Source: Dirofilaria immitis
Lineage: Eukaryota; Nematoda; Chromadorea; Rhabditida; Onchocercidae
Assembly (NCBI GenBank): GCA_024305405.1
Contig: JAKNDB010000109.1
Location: forward strand, 3,720,001 to 3,784,000
Direction of reading: 5' to 3'
DNA: 64,000 nucleotides
Under the pieces are notes generated by a model. That model was not told where the DNA came from. It made no database searches and saw only the letters and a program-made list of their open reading frames with translations. Numbering within the stretch: the stretch's first letter is position 1; every line of letters begins with the position of its first letter. The position numbers and the translations under genes are program-made. Below are positions 17,801-30,107 of the stretch, piece by piece.

Positions 17801-20800
17801 GATTATTGACATTGATGGTACTGTTGATTCACTTGGCAAGAAAAGAATAGAATTTTTGCCATAATTTCATATATTGTAGTACTTATTGGAGTATCAGATG
17901 GCTTTTTATACGATCATATATGACACAGTTGGCAGATATACCTTCACTGAAAATAAAAGTAGTGTGAATTTACATGATTTGAAATTGTTCAATTGATATC
18001 ATTTTCAAAATTCGAATTAAATTTACGACTTTAAGATGAGCGAAATCTTGGATTGTAATGGCCATAAACTTCTTTCTACCAACATTATCCAGGAGTGTAA
18101 TCACTCTGTATCTTCTTTATCACTTATTTCGGAGGTCAGTAAGAAGTGAATATTTTATATTATTCGTGATTATTGAAGAACTTGGATAAAAAACTCGAAT
18201 TTCGGATATCGCTAATTTTTTTAAATTTACATTCGTTTATGCAGTGAGCTACACAGGATGCCTATGGTCACCTATTCACATTAATCTTGTTGTATATTTT
18301 TAGGTTGATGAAGAACAAAAGTTATTACATCCGCATTTCTGTCTTCAAATGGCGAGAATGTAAGTTCAACGTAATTTCAGGATTTTTTTATCTGTAATCT
18401 TTCCTTTCTTTTGGTTTCTTTGTTTTCCCTTGACTTCCACGCAAAATGTAGGAGTGAGTCAACCAGTTTTCGTTGTCGCTTTGCATCTTTAGCTTTTTTA
18501 CATCTATATGAGATCAATCTAATATCAGTTGTAGATTGTTGGTAGACAAAGTTCACGCAAAAAATCTAATCATAAGTTATTGGTCATTAATAAAAATGAG
18601 AATGCGTCAGGGGTTTCTTGTCAGAAAAAATAAGTTGCTTCCTGGAATATTCTGATAAAAAGGTTTTTGGCCATTTAATGCAGGAAAATGGAAAAGAACC
18701 GCTGTCGTCAGTTTTAGAATCTAGGGTAAAAGAAATCATAGCTACGCGAGAAACTTCTAGTGTCTTAATTGCAGCTGGTTAGTTAATTCTTTTTAATCCA
18801 TTTATTAGTTGTATTTTAATTTTTTTAAATTTTGAATACTTGCAATGTATATTCAAATTTTATTGTGAAAATGGGAAATATTCCTTGAAAAGCTCTGTTA
18901 TATTGTTTTTGAATCTTTAAATCAGTATGTTTCAGTCGATGTCTAAAGTTAATCCTTTCTTTTCTGAATTGTTTTTAGAGCAGCAGTTTATGAGAAGAAA
19001 TTCGCTTTTGCCAAATAGAATAAGTGGGCGTAAATCTTCATCGAAACACTTTAAACGAAGGGTAAGGATGTATTAAACTCTTGATTTAATACCTTTATGT
19101 AAATCAAAAAAATCCACTTTTTTCTGGTGTTTGTGATTTATTGTTACTAACATTTTATTTAGTAAACGATATCAAAGGACTAATTTGTCAGCTGATGTTT
19201 TATATCATTTTTAAAGAGCCTGCGATCTTTGTGAAGCTTGCAATACACTGTGAAGGTGACACTACATAAAGATGAAGAAAAATTCTGATGGTTTTTATAC
19301 ATAACAGTTTAGTGTTAGTGCTATTTGGGGCATTTTTTTTTTTGAAAGAAGGCATTTTTTAGACATATTTTTAACAAAACACTGCATTTTCATGATTCCG
19401 ATGTCTTTAATTTCAGTTAAGAGCTGAACCAGAGTTCGTAAGAAACATGAACGCTTCATCCATATGTTTGAAGGCACCCGCTCAACGAAAAGTCATTGTT
19501 GATTTTGTGCAAATTTTAGATATTATAATATTTTTTAAGCTTATGTAGATCCAGTTATTAGTAATCATTTCCATATTTCCTACCTATCGCCGTAGATTTA
19601 GGAAGACTATTCACTGTTCTGCAGCACTCACTGTAATAAAATGGGAACTAAGGAATAGGATATGAACTTTAGATTTTATTATTCGTTATGTGGAATAATC
19701 CACATCAAATATCTGCTAAAGGAGAAGATTTTGTACTGTATAACTCAGAAGTGTTTACTTATGTTTATTGAAAGAGTACCAAAACTCAATACTTATTTTT
19801 ATTTTTTGCAGAAAAAGGTAACATTACACAGGATAGAACATACGGATGTAACTGTTGAGCTGCTTAGTGGAAAGCACGTTGAAGTGAGCTGTCGTTCGGA
19901 TGCTGTTGCGTTGGAAATTGCTGATGTTGTCATGAGACATATGAATTTCAATGAGAATTCATTCTTTGGTTTAACTATACTGAGAGGTATATTCAGACTT
20001 ATTTTATTTTTATTAGCTGCCACTCGAGCAATGTCATCTAGTAGTTTTCGGCAAACTACTTGAGAAGGTTTTATTATTAAATTTCCTGTTTTTCATAACA
20101 GATGATAGTATTTATAGACCTTGTTTTGTTACAGTCAAACATGCTTGTTGATAATTTATTATCTTCGAAGATGCCTCGGATATGGTATTGTTATGGAAGC
20201 TATTTACATAATATTTGTTTTACTTAACTTTGTAGACGGCGAGCATTTCTTTTTGGATGATCATCAGCGTCTAGAAAAATTTGCACCGTCAGGTTGGAAA
20301 AATGCAAGGCAATATGGATCGTCCAAAAGACTTTACACGTTATTTCTGCGCTTTCGGTATTATCCAGCATCAGTCGCCTTTATACGGTTTGCTTTAAAAA
20401 TATAAAAGCCATCATTTCATTTTGAGGTATAATGCAAAGTGATAATTTTATTATTTGTTCTCCTGAGAAGAAATAAATGATATATTTTCTCAGGATATAT
20501 GTTACAGATTTACCATATAATATTATGCGGTTCCCAATAAAGCAATATTCGGTGGATTGAAATAAGTGGACCATTTCAGAACTGAAGTTGTATTGCACGA
20601 GTTGTACATACAATTGCGACGAGACATTTTGGATGATCGCATCCAACCAAAGCGTGATTTACTTTATGATTTAGCTGCGTTTGCTTTGCAAAGCGAATAC
20701 TCTGATCAACCTAATGTAGCAGTTCTCGATTACTTTGATGTGCAACATTATATACCGAAGGTCATTTCTTAATTCTAAAGTTTTTGTCGTTGACATTTTT

Positions 20801-23800
20801 ATCCATTCTTTTTGAAAACATGCATTAATTTTTTTATCATTGACTTTTCAACATTAGTTTTTAGCGATTTTTAATTTCTCTTGCAAGAAAGTATAAACCG
20901 CCTGGTTAACGACAATAGAAATTAACAAACTCTTTTTATTCAAGCAAAAGTTTTTGAATTTCCACAAGGAATTCAATGGAAAAATGATAAGCTTAATAAT
21001 CAGGAGAATCGATGCTACTTTTTTTTATTGGATGGTGATCTACAAATCACTTCAAATTGGCATATATTCATACAATAGTTATTTCGTTATATTTGCTTTC
21101 ACTTTAGAGGTATTTGGATAATTACAATGAAAAGCAGTAATTAAAGATGTCATCGAAAGGCATGGAAGATACCGCGGAATGAAGCAGCAGGATGCTGAGA
21201 AACGTTTTATTCTAGTGAGTTTTGTGTGTGTTAATTTTCCGAAGGATTGTATGATTCGAAATATAATGCAAAGTTTCGAAAGTATTTTCCGCCCTTTATC
21301 AACTACATCGACTATTGAGATAGTTGGAGATAGTCTACACAATTCAGATTATATTAAAAAAATTGTGATTGGTGAGAACTTAATAGAGATCCGCCACTAA
21401 ACAGAACCCGTTTTAAATCTGTGTGAGCTTATAATATAAATCTTGTTTTTCCCAAAGATTTGCTGGTTCATCCAGATGCTGAGTCGCTTAAATATTATTG
21501 ACCAAATTCGCATCTTTAGACATCCGTATTTAGAAGTAATAGATTTCGTCGTTTTGTTTTTCAGCTGTGTCAACGGTTACCTGATTATGGTGCTCATTTG
21601 CATCGTGTCTTCGCATCGAAACCATCGATAAATCTTGGTAATACACCGCTTGGTGATCCTGAAACTGGCGTGGCACAGTGGATTGGGATTATGACACGTG
21701 GTGTTGTACTTTTCGAAGAAGAGAGGTTTTCATTGACTTTTCAGCTTTTAAATAATGAAAACATTCGGAAATGTTTCCTGCCGATTCCTGTATCAAACTG
21801 AGTATGTTTTTAGTGATGGTCGGCATGCCCAGATAGAACATCTTTGGCAAAATACGCAAACCTTGCAGTTCGATAAAAAGCGCTTCGTGATCGTTTCTGA
21901 AATTCACGAACCGACTACCAGTATCTTCTATACTGACCATTATACAAAGTATGCGTGGAAAGTTCGTTTTGTATAGCATGCGCTGATGTCTTATTAAGTG
22001 TCAGAATTCTTTGCTTCGTAACATTACTGTTTTATAATTTTATGCAGTATTGTATATCCGTGTAGTTCAGCATTTTTTTCCAGAAGTGCCTATTTTGTTC
22101 GTTTTGCGGCTTCACAGCATCGTTTTATGATAAAAATGCGGCAGTGGAATCATACTTTAAGGCGCGATAGTCCTTTCCAGTTTCGTAGAATGCCGGATGT
22201 TGGTGCAGACAGTAATTTTGTGGATGAGGTTCCAATTGTATTAATCTTCCTAAATTATCGAGCATTTTAAAGCAGTTTTTAGCATCCTAGATGTAGCAGT
22301 AGATGAAAGATCTGAAATGTTTTCATTTTGAGTTGATAAATGAATGCACTTATTGCTTTTACCGTGCTAAGATCTAGTTCTATCGTTTGTTAAAGAATAG
22401 TTTAGTTTAAGATACTATACATCGTTTCCTATTTTATCACATCGTGGTACATATGTACCAGGATTTTTCTTCATTAATTTACAAGCAAATATAATGTGAG
22501 CAATTGCTTTATAACAAAACTAGTCGAATCTATAATATCAGTGTGAATTGCCTCATGTGGTTAAGATGTACAAAATCATTCAAACTATTTATTAAATAAT
22601 TGTTTGAAAATATAATTCTCTATTTAATCCTATCATTGTAGATACCGTCAGTGTATTATGGGGATGCTCCTGACATAGCAAGCATACCGGAACCTAGTTC
22701 TGCCGAAAGTAGTGATCATTATATCTCAGGTGATAGCTCATCAAAAAAGCATACAGAGATTACACATCACTCAAGCTTCAAACTAACAACGAGTTCAATA
22801 AATAGTATGTTCAAGTTGAATCTCACGATTTTTTTTTATTTTGTTAGAGGAAGTGGGATCACATAATAAGCTGAGATCGCTCTGCAGCACTAGTTCTTTA
22901 TTATATTGCTTATTGATTATACTGAGCTCGCAGTTCTTTCTTTTTGGGGGATTTGAAAAATTAAGACTTTGAAATTTCTGTTTAAATGGAATATTATTCA
23001 TCTAGATGATCGAATTTTAGAAGAGATATCTGGCGAAAAACCCACTGAAAATGGTGATGGATATACACTGGAAATTTTGCTAGAAAAGGATCCAAATAGT
23101 GGACTCGGCCTAACATTGGTTGATGGTAACCTGAACGGTGTGAAAGGTGTATATGTGAAGTCTGTATCTGAAGGAGGTGTCGGAAAAAAGGAGTTAGTTG
23201 ATGTTCTGAAACTTTGACTTAACATCAGATTTTGATTTGATTGAAAAAGGTGTTAAAAATTCAGGGAGTGAATGTTGGTGATCGACTACTATGTGTCAAT
23301 GATGTATCACTTATTGGTAAGGATAGACATGTAACTGTCGATTTAGTAAAAAAGTGTGGCAATCTTGTCCATTTAAAAATTTTTAGGTAGGTTTTTTTTT
23401 TTTTTTTTTGTTTGATCATGATGTATGCTTTTTTATTATGGTCGTGGCAGTATTGTTTGTTTTAACTTTTCATTTAGTCATTTAGACCATGTACTTGTCC
23501 GATTGCAAAACGGCAGTTTTCTGGGCAAAAGATTGATTGGTAGATGATTTTGCCATTTCTTATTCCCTATATTCTTTTCAAGGTTGTAGATAAGGAGTAA
23601 ATATTAATATTTAGCAAGGTGATGCCTTCATGTAACAACAGCAATATACAAAATGTGCTTTTGATTAAAAACTTGATATTGACTTTTATTTTTGCATTAT
23701 TTCAATAGAAATCGTGATTCCGGTCTGGTATTTCCTACTGTTTCATTATTTTAGAACCCAGTATTATTTATTCGCTCAGTTGTACTGACGGAAATCTTCG

Positions 23801-26272
23801 CATTACCTGGACGATTGATTTTCTTTGTTAATAGGTTTAGTTCCATAAGACTTTTGTCAGATATTATATTTAAAGAGCATCACAGAACTTTTCCGAATCA
23901 CCAAGGGTCTTTTTTGTTAATTAGATATTTGTCTAATTAGATATCTAGATCTACTCGCAATTTTTAGTATGATTCAATATTTTAAGGTTAGAAGCGATAA
24001 CATCTGCACTTGCTTCTGGTATTATTAAGGACAAAATAGTGGCTGGAGATCAGAATGAGTATAAAAATCATTCATTCTCTGGTGGTGAAGGTTGGTCTTT
24101 TTCAGTGATTAAGTTAGGATCCGGGAATAAATGTTTTTGATGTCATAAAAGATACTTGCATGATTTGTAGGATTGCGATCAAGAACGCCACCACCACCGA
24201 GAAACTATTCAAATATTCTGAAGAAACGCACAAGAGCTGTTAGTGATTTTGGCGCCGTTGGTGATACTTTGCCCGATCTGAATAGCGAAGATCTTTTATC
24301 AAATCTTAGAAGAGAGTCGAAATTGAGGTAAGTTGCTGTCGTTTATTTCATTATTATGATTGGAAGTGGAGATGTTTAAGTAGGATGTTTTGTTATCGAA
24401 GTAAAAGACATAGATTTCAGAGACTGTTACTATGATGAAATATTTTTGATTCCTTAGATAATATTCGTTTTTTTTTTCAGTAATGGTTTATGAAATATTA
24501 TGCTTTTTGCTATCGGTATTAAAGAAAAACATCTGTAATTCGAAATGTACTTAATTAATTTGATTTTTGCGGCTTAAAGAATGCAGTTAACTTCTCTGTC
24601 ATGAATTTCTGCTTCTCACATTACGATGGGAGAAGTTTTTGGAAAATATTCTGCAAACTGTTTAAAATGAAGGAGCAGTTCCGAAACTTCTCTAAACGGA
24701 TCAAAATATTTTAAGAATGGAGAGCTATTATATTTTCTATGTCACTTTTTTTAGTTTGCTGTCATTGTTGATGAGTTATTATTTCTAGATATTTACGGTC
24801 GGACGCTTTGTTAAATGACGAAGTCGAATATGGAATGGGATGCAATATGCCATTAGTATCCATATACAAGTTCGAAGGTGTTGATGATGAATTGGTAGAG
24901 CATTCTCCAAAACGATCTAGTACAAAACCGTATTTTCCATTTAAGACGAGTGAAAATGATTGGTTGAAAATGAGGAAGAATAATGTTGACCAACAAAAAG
25001 TCCATTCACCGATTGGAAATCGGTGCAATATTATAGGTATTTGAAAAAACTCTTCTGTATTTTGCAGAAAATTATCAAGCGAAAGACATTTTACATAGCT
25101 CTCTAGTATTTGTAGAAAAAAGCCAAATCTTGATTGGGCTGATGATCTGGATGATATTGTGGAACCGTCGCTCTCTAATGTTTCGATGGTTACCCTCGAG
25201 CGTAATAGTTCTGGTAGCCTTGGTTTTCAAATTGCATCTAGCGGAGGTATTGTATATGTAAAGCAAATTACTGCAGAGCCTGCATTATCATGTCCTAATA
25301 TTCAAGTGGGAGACAAGATTATATTGGTTCGTTTTAAATTCACCAATACGAGCTCTGGGTTTCTCCTTGTATTACATTTTTTTTTCAAATATTTAGGATT
25401 TTAGGACTTTATTTATGAAAATTTTCAAAGCACAACTGCAAAGTGTTTACGACCAGAAATAATAATTTACGAGACGCTTTTATTGTATATTGTTAATGTC
25501 TTGAAGTATTTTTGCAGGTAAATCATGAGAAAGTACAAAATTTAACGCATCAGCAGTTGGTGGATCTATTAAGAAATGGTGGTGATAAAGTGGTAATAGG
25601 TTTACAAAACTCCGACAAGGAAATAAGTACTCATGATGAAGGCGAACAAATTGTGCGAGTCGTTCTAGAGAAATCTCATACGGGTTCTCTTGGTCTTAGT
25701 CTTGCAAAGAAAACTGGTTTTGATGGTTTGTTACCAATTTTGATAATTTTTGATTTGTTTTATGCGGAATCGTTAAAGATGCGAACTTCCTATTGTTTTC
25801 CTTCTTGAACAAGGAAGATTCTTCATATGTTCAATTTGCGAAATACTCTTATTTTTGTGGAAGATTTAATCACTGTTATTCGGTAAAGCTCTTTTATCTT
25901 TAAAATAGAATTTTTATTACTTTGTTCATCTAGTTTTATTCAAAGACTATCAATAATGTTTTTCATTCACTGCAAAGAAATTCTTGAGATTTACAGTTTT
26001 ATTCTGATTCATGCATTTTCCTACCAAAAGGGATGCTCGATGCCCAAACTAAACCATTTTAATTTCTAACGTGAAATATTTTAGGAATTTATATCCGAAT
26101 GATTAGCAGTGGTAGCGCTGCAGATATTGATGGAACACTACATATTGGCGATAAAATTTGGAAAGTTAATGGGCAATCAGTAAGTAGTTGTACGCCGGGT
26201 GCCATCGTTGATTTATTGAAAGCTGCAAGTAATCCAGTGGAAATTGTTGTAAAACGAACTGTCGTTAAGTGA
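14804..26272 (+). CDS. KIND-FERM-3xPDZ scaffold (FRMPD2/PTPN13-like)
   Basis: About 28 exons: 14804-14974, 15159-15240, 15710-15842, 16188-16311, 16564-16662, 16863-17004, 17551-17778, 18036-18134, 18304-18359, 18684-18777, 18979-19061, 19417-19491, 19812-19986, 20236-20386, 20580-20760, 21108-21214, 21565-21725, 21814-21948, 22084-22228, 22642-22804, 23006-23192, 23265-23386, 23987-24090, 24171-24327, 24789-25036, 25116-25326, 25518-25725, 26085-26272; about 1,340 residues. N-terminal KIND (SLSEIIEVRG, VPPEMQEG), charged linker, FERM (VTVELLSGK, GEHFFLDDHQRLEKFAPSGW, LHELYIQLRRDIL, NTQTLQFDKKRF), then PDZ1 (SGLGLTLVDG), PDZ2 (GSLGFQIASSGG) and PDZ3 (GSLGLSLAKK). The order and size match FRMPD2; PTPN13 adds a phosphatase domain, and none is seen here. 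Such proteins scaffold receptors at basolateral membrane and cytoskeleton. Six or seven homopolymer frame breaks (for example 16938, 16999, 21130, 23184, 25116) must be allowed. TGA 26270-26272 is taken as the stop. Confidence 0.88.
23392..23409 (+). repeat. poly-T run
   Basis: Eighteen T in a row just inside the intron donor after PDZ1. It is the longest mononucleotide run I noticed, and its length is unlikely to be reliable given the other homopolymer problems. Confidence 0.8.
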
Positions 26273-26332
26273 CTAGTTTGTAATGTTAAATGAATTTGCT
26301 TCTTATCAATATGTTATTATTATTTTTTGCAG

Positions 26333-27032
26333 ATTCAGTCTTTTATTAGTCATAAAATGTTACAAGTCAGGTTTTTCAGTAATGGTAATTATTCTATTTA
26401 TTTGTACCCTTTCACTCAACTGATTTCACTTTATTCTAATTCCGTGCCGCTGTGAATCTGTCTATGTAATTTGTGGACATAACTGTTATCATATTGATGC
26501 TCTCATGTTTGAAAATTTTCATATATTATGCATTCCTGTTCTTCTATTTATGTTGCATTATGGAACTCATCTGCATGCCATGCGCACATTGATTTTTTTG
26601 CAGAATTTGTCGATATTTCAACAACTACTATATGTGTGAAATCGAATGCATTTAACATGGAGGAAAAAATTAATATGGTTGTATACTGAGTTTACTACAA
26701 ATTTTCCTCGTTTACTTGGAATTTTTGATGAACTCTTTGGATAGATGATGTTGTTGTATATCATTGCGGACTTTTAATTATTGAGCTCTATAATTTTTCA
26801 TATGAATTTTAGGTATAGGTTATCCAGAACGGTGTATTGAATCTTCAGTCATATTTGTTAAACATCATATTTTCTTTACCGGTAATTTATTTCCATCTTT
26901 ATTTTATTCAGTAAAAAATTTGCTCAATTAAAATACTTTTTAGGTACAAGCAATGTCTAAACTTCCTAAGCTTCACCATAGTGATGTCATACTCTTATTA
27001 GCAAACCGTTCTGTGATTGCTTGTCGGGCTTG
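26333..27032 (+). other. possible extra 3' exons of the scaffold gene
   Basis: Past the TGA lie exon-like blocks with good acceptors: after TTTTTTGCAG at about 26604 (VKSNAFNMEEKINM), after TTTTAG at about 26816 (IGYPERCIESSVIF, ending at GGTAATTT) and after TTTTAG at 26943 (VQAMSKLPKLHHSDVILLLANRS, stop 27030-27032; spelled here as the start and end of one short exon). They could extend the preceding gene through an alternative GTGACT donor at 26269, or be a small separate gene. No known domain is recognised and phases do not all agree. Confidence 0.3.
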
Positions 27033-28628
27033 AAGTGTATTTTTTATAACAGTGTAGATTTAATTGCACAGGCGATTCGAGAATGCATTTGCAAAGTCCC
27101 TATAAAAATCGTTTATGAACATAGGGAAGCGAAATTGTTTTTATCTTCTGTCTCCTAATAGATGGAACTGGGCTAATGGCTGAAATCAGTAATTACTTGG
27201 TGGAAGAGTAATGTTTTTGTCACCTATTAGAATATGGTCAACTTAAATTTTCTATGAACAGTTTCATATTTTATAAATTTTAATGGTAATTTCAAGTAGC
27301 ATATTTCTTTCATTATATATATATATATGTATGTATGATTGCCCAGTTCCGTTTTTTGTACAAAGGATCGTGTCGCTCGGCTCTTGCAACGTAAAAATTT
27401 TGGTGTTTGGTCGCAAGTTGGTGCTACGAATGTCCTTGTCTATGTATCTAATGTATATTATGATCTTATTGCAATTAAATGGACCATTCCAAGTAGTACT
27501 TGAATACATCAGAAAATCTCAAGTTGCGAGAGAGAAGAGTAGGGTTGGTGAGCCAGCTTATATGAATGAATTGTGGTGTGTTTGACATCATTTTCAAATT
27601 TTTGGGGCTAGGTTTCCGCTTTTTGAACTTTCCGAAGTTGGTCTTGAAGTTGTGGACATAAAATAGAATTCGTACTTGTAGCAGCAAACTACCTTTAATT
27701 AGGAAGTTAAAATTATTAGATGTGCTCTCAAAATTATGTCGAATGAAATTCGAGCGGTAGGTATTGCCTAATATGTTTTGCGGGAGTTACCAAGAAAGTT
27801 GTGTTATGTGAGTGTTTCTACAAGATCTCCATATTTTTCATACGATATCTAATTAAATTATTGACACTATCTGATTGAAATTGTTTGAAAAATATGCAAA
27901 GGTAGGAGGGATGTTCGCCTGTTTCCGCATGTTTTTTCCAGTGACAGTAACGCTTGAGACGAAGAAAAGGTTTTAGAAGCTAATGGATCTATTTTTATTA
28001 GTTAATTAAGCTATTCTTTATGTATCGAATACATATCCCTTAAAATATATTAAGCAATTATAATATAAAGTGAAAGGTGAAGCATGAAAGTCTTTTGTCT
28101 TATACTCACCGTATTATAGATGTTCTCTAGTGTTTAATTGCGAATACATTCTCATTTTTGTCTTATTCCCACTTATCATGTCATACCTTCTTGTCATTGT
28201 TCGATTGATAGAAACATCAGTGACGATAAACACATTCTTGCAGATTTTTTACCAATGGATACTAACGCAGTCCTTACTTATGACGTGCAGATTTGTATGA
28301 CGCAGTTCAATTTCACTCGTTTCAATAAAAACTAGGATTTTTTTGAAAAATTTATAAAACATTGCATTTCCTGTTCTCGGTCAGAGGATAGAAGTGATGA
28401 TGACTAGATCATAATTTCCTTTGTAAGTTTTCAAATTAGATCCGTGTTTTACTCTTTCATGCTTATTAATATATTTGTTTCTATAAACTGTAAAATTGCA
28501 CATATTTTGTTGATAACTATATACGCACTGATAAATGAGTACTTAGCGATTCACCGGATATTCTTTTAGTAGATATGTCAGGTGTTATAATACTGGACAT
28601 ATTCAGGTAGCAATTTTTTCAAAAAGAA

Positions 28629-28807
28629 ATGGGTGTGGATGACGATAATACATTACAATTGTCGTTTATCCGTAAATGTATTACAGTGTTAGGTAAGTCA
28701 TCGATTATAACAGTTGACTGGAAGAATTTGCAAGTGACCTCTGTCACTATATCGCATGTTTTCCAAATGCAGACCTCACCAAGTCTAAAATTTACTTGAC
28801 TTCATAA
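28629..28807 (+). CDS. candidate two-exon micro-gene
   Basis: ATG at 28629 opens an exon ending at GGTAAGT (28692). A strong acceptor AAATGCAG ends at 28772, and the exon from 28773 stays in phase to TAA 28805-28807. The product is 32 residues, MGVDDDNTLQLSF at the start and KSKIYLTS at the end. The GT-AG pair and phase agree, but the peptide is short and matches no family I know. It may be the 5' part of a gene whose frame is broken downstream. Confidence 0.25.
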
Positions 28808-29426
28808 TGTGTAACTTTTGCTACTAAACTGAAATAAATTGAAGATGAAAATTTATGCATTACGATCTTATGATCTACGTGATGGTTGGTCGATCACTGT
28901 CCGAATAAAACTCAGAAGTGCATTCCATGTTAATTTCTGTTCAGTGGGTATTTCCATTAAGAATCGTTTTCAAAAGATTTATCAGTTTCAATTAGAGCTA
29001 ACGTTTTACCCTGTCCAGGCACTTGGCAGACTTCTTTTCTTGCTCAGATAAATTTTTACGGAATGTATCACAAGGTTAGTCTCTGGATGACACTCATCGT
29101 ATTGTGAATATTACTATATATTTGTCATCTGTATCACAAATTTCAAGATGTTCCCTGACTTTTTTGGCTGGATAAATCAGAAAGATATATATATAGATAG
29201 CCCATATACAAATGCTAGGAAGGGATTCGCCCTCGACATAAGGAAAACTTGCTAGACTTACGACGGACTAAAATAGAATTAGATAAGTTATGTAATAGGA
29301 AAGACTGTGACTTAATCAAGTGAGGATTATTGTCGGTACAACACTGCTTACTCTGTGTATTTTTATGAATAAACTAAGGATGTGCTATCTAAGTAACAGA
29401 ACTAGAGTTCCATTGCCAAGAAATGA

Positions 29427-29427
29427 G

Positions 29428-29460
<33 letters not shown>

Positions 29461-29462
29461 TA
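29427..29462. repeat. (AT)n microsatellite
   Basis: About 36 bases of alternating A and T with one G interruption. Shorter AT tracts sit at about 27317 and 29188. Confidence 0.9.
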
Positions 29463-30107
29463 TTAGACGATAAGTTTTACGCAATGAACAGCTAGAGCAG
29501 AACGGTAGTAAAAAGCATACATTTGCACTGATGACTAATAAAATTTAAAAGAGGCGATGCAGCGTCATAAATTCCATAAAAATCAAGCAAACATTAGTTC
29601 AATACTGAAAGATTGTCTAGCAATTACTAAGGATTCCTATGACAGCTACATAACCATTAATATTCGGACATATTTAAGTTGTTTGAAAACATCCTCATTT
29701 AGAGTGAGTAAAGCAATAATTTCCTGTGAACAACAGTGTTTTTTTCAAAAAGAAGAAATCTAGAAAATCATTCTTAAATTTATATATATTCAAAACTTGA
29801 GATAAAGATGTAAACCTATTCGATAACATCCATGGGATGATATGTTAGTGAGCTGTTGCAGATGACTTTATAGATATATCGTTTTTGCCGAACTGAAAAA
29901 CTGCTAAATAAGTTGAAATCCAAACCTTGATTAACTTACACAACTCTTTTTCGTTTCAAAAAATTATAAGAGCAGAAGCTCTTATATCAAATTGTATGTT
30001 ATTTAGCACGGATAGCGTGGACACACCCTTTCTCAAAGAGCAAGTGTAAATCAAGATGCACGTTCAAAAATAGCTGAACAGAATAATTTTAGGAAATAAA
30101 CATTTAC

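Larger units (their letters stand above)
27033..30107. other. mostly non-coding, 3' flank of two convergent genes
   Basis: AT-rich and microsatellite-bearing. Frames at 27283-27585 and 29557-29763 lack splice signals and family motifs. Missing 3' exons of the kinase on the minus strand could lie here, but I could not place them. Confidence 0.4.

Noticed and set aside
21726..21801. Read-through of the FERM exon to a stop near 21801
   Set aside because: The family F3 sequence resumes after an acceptor at 21813 in phase, so the read-through is intron.
27400..27690. Possible mariner transposase fragment
   Set aside because: A few residues recall the region before the DNARPH motif, but the motif itself, terminal repeats and a TA duplication are not seen.
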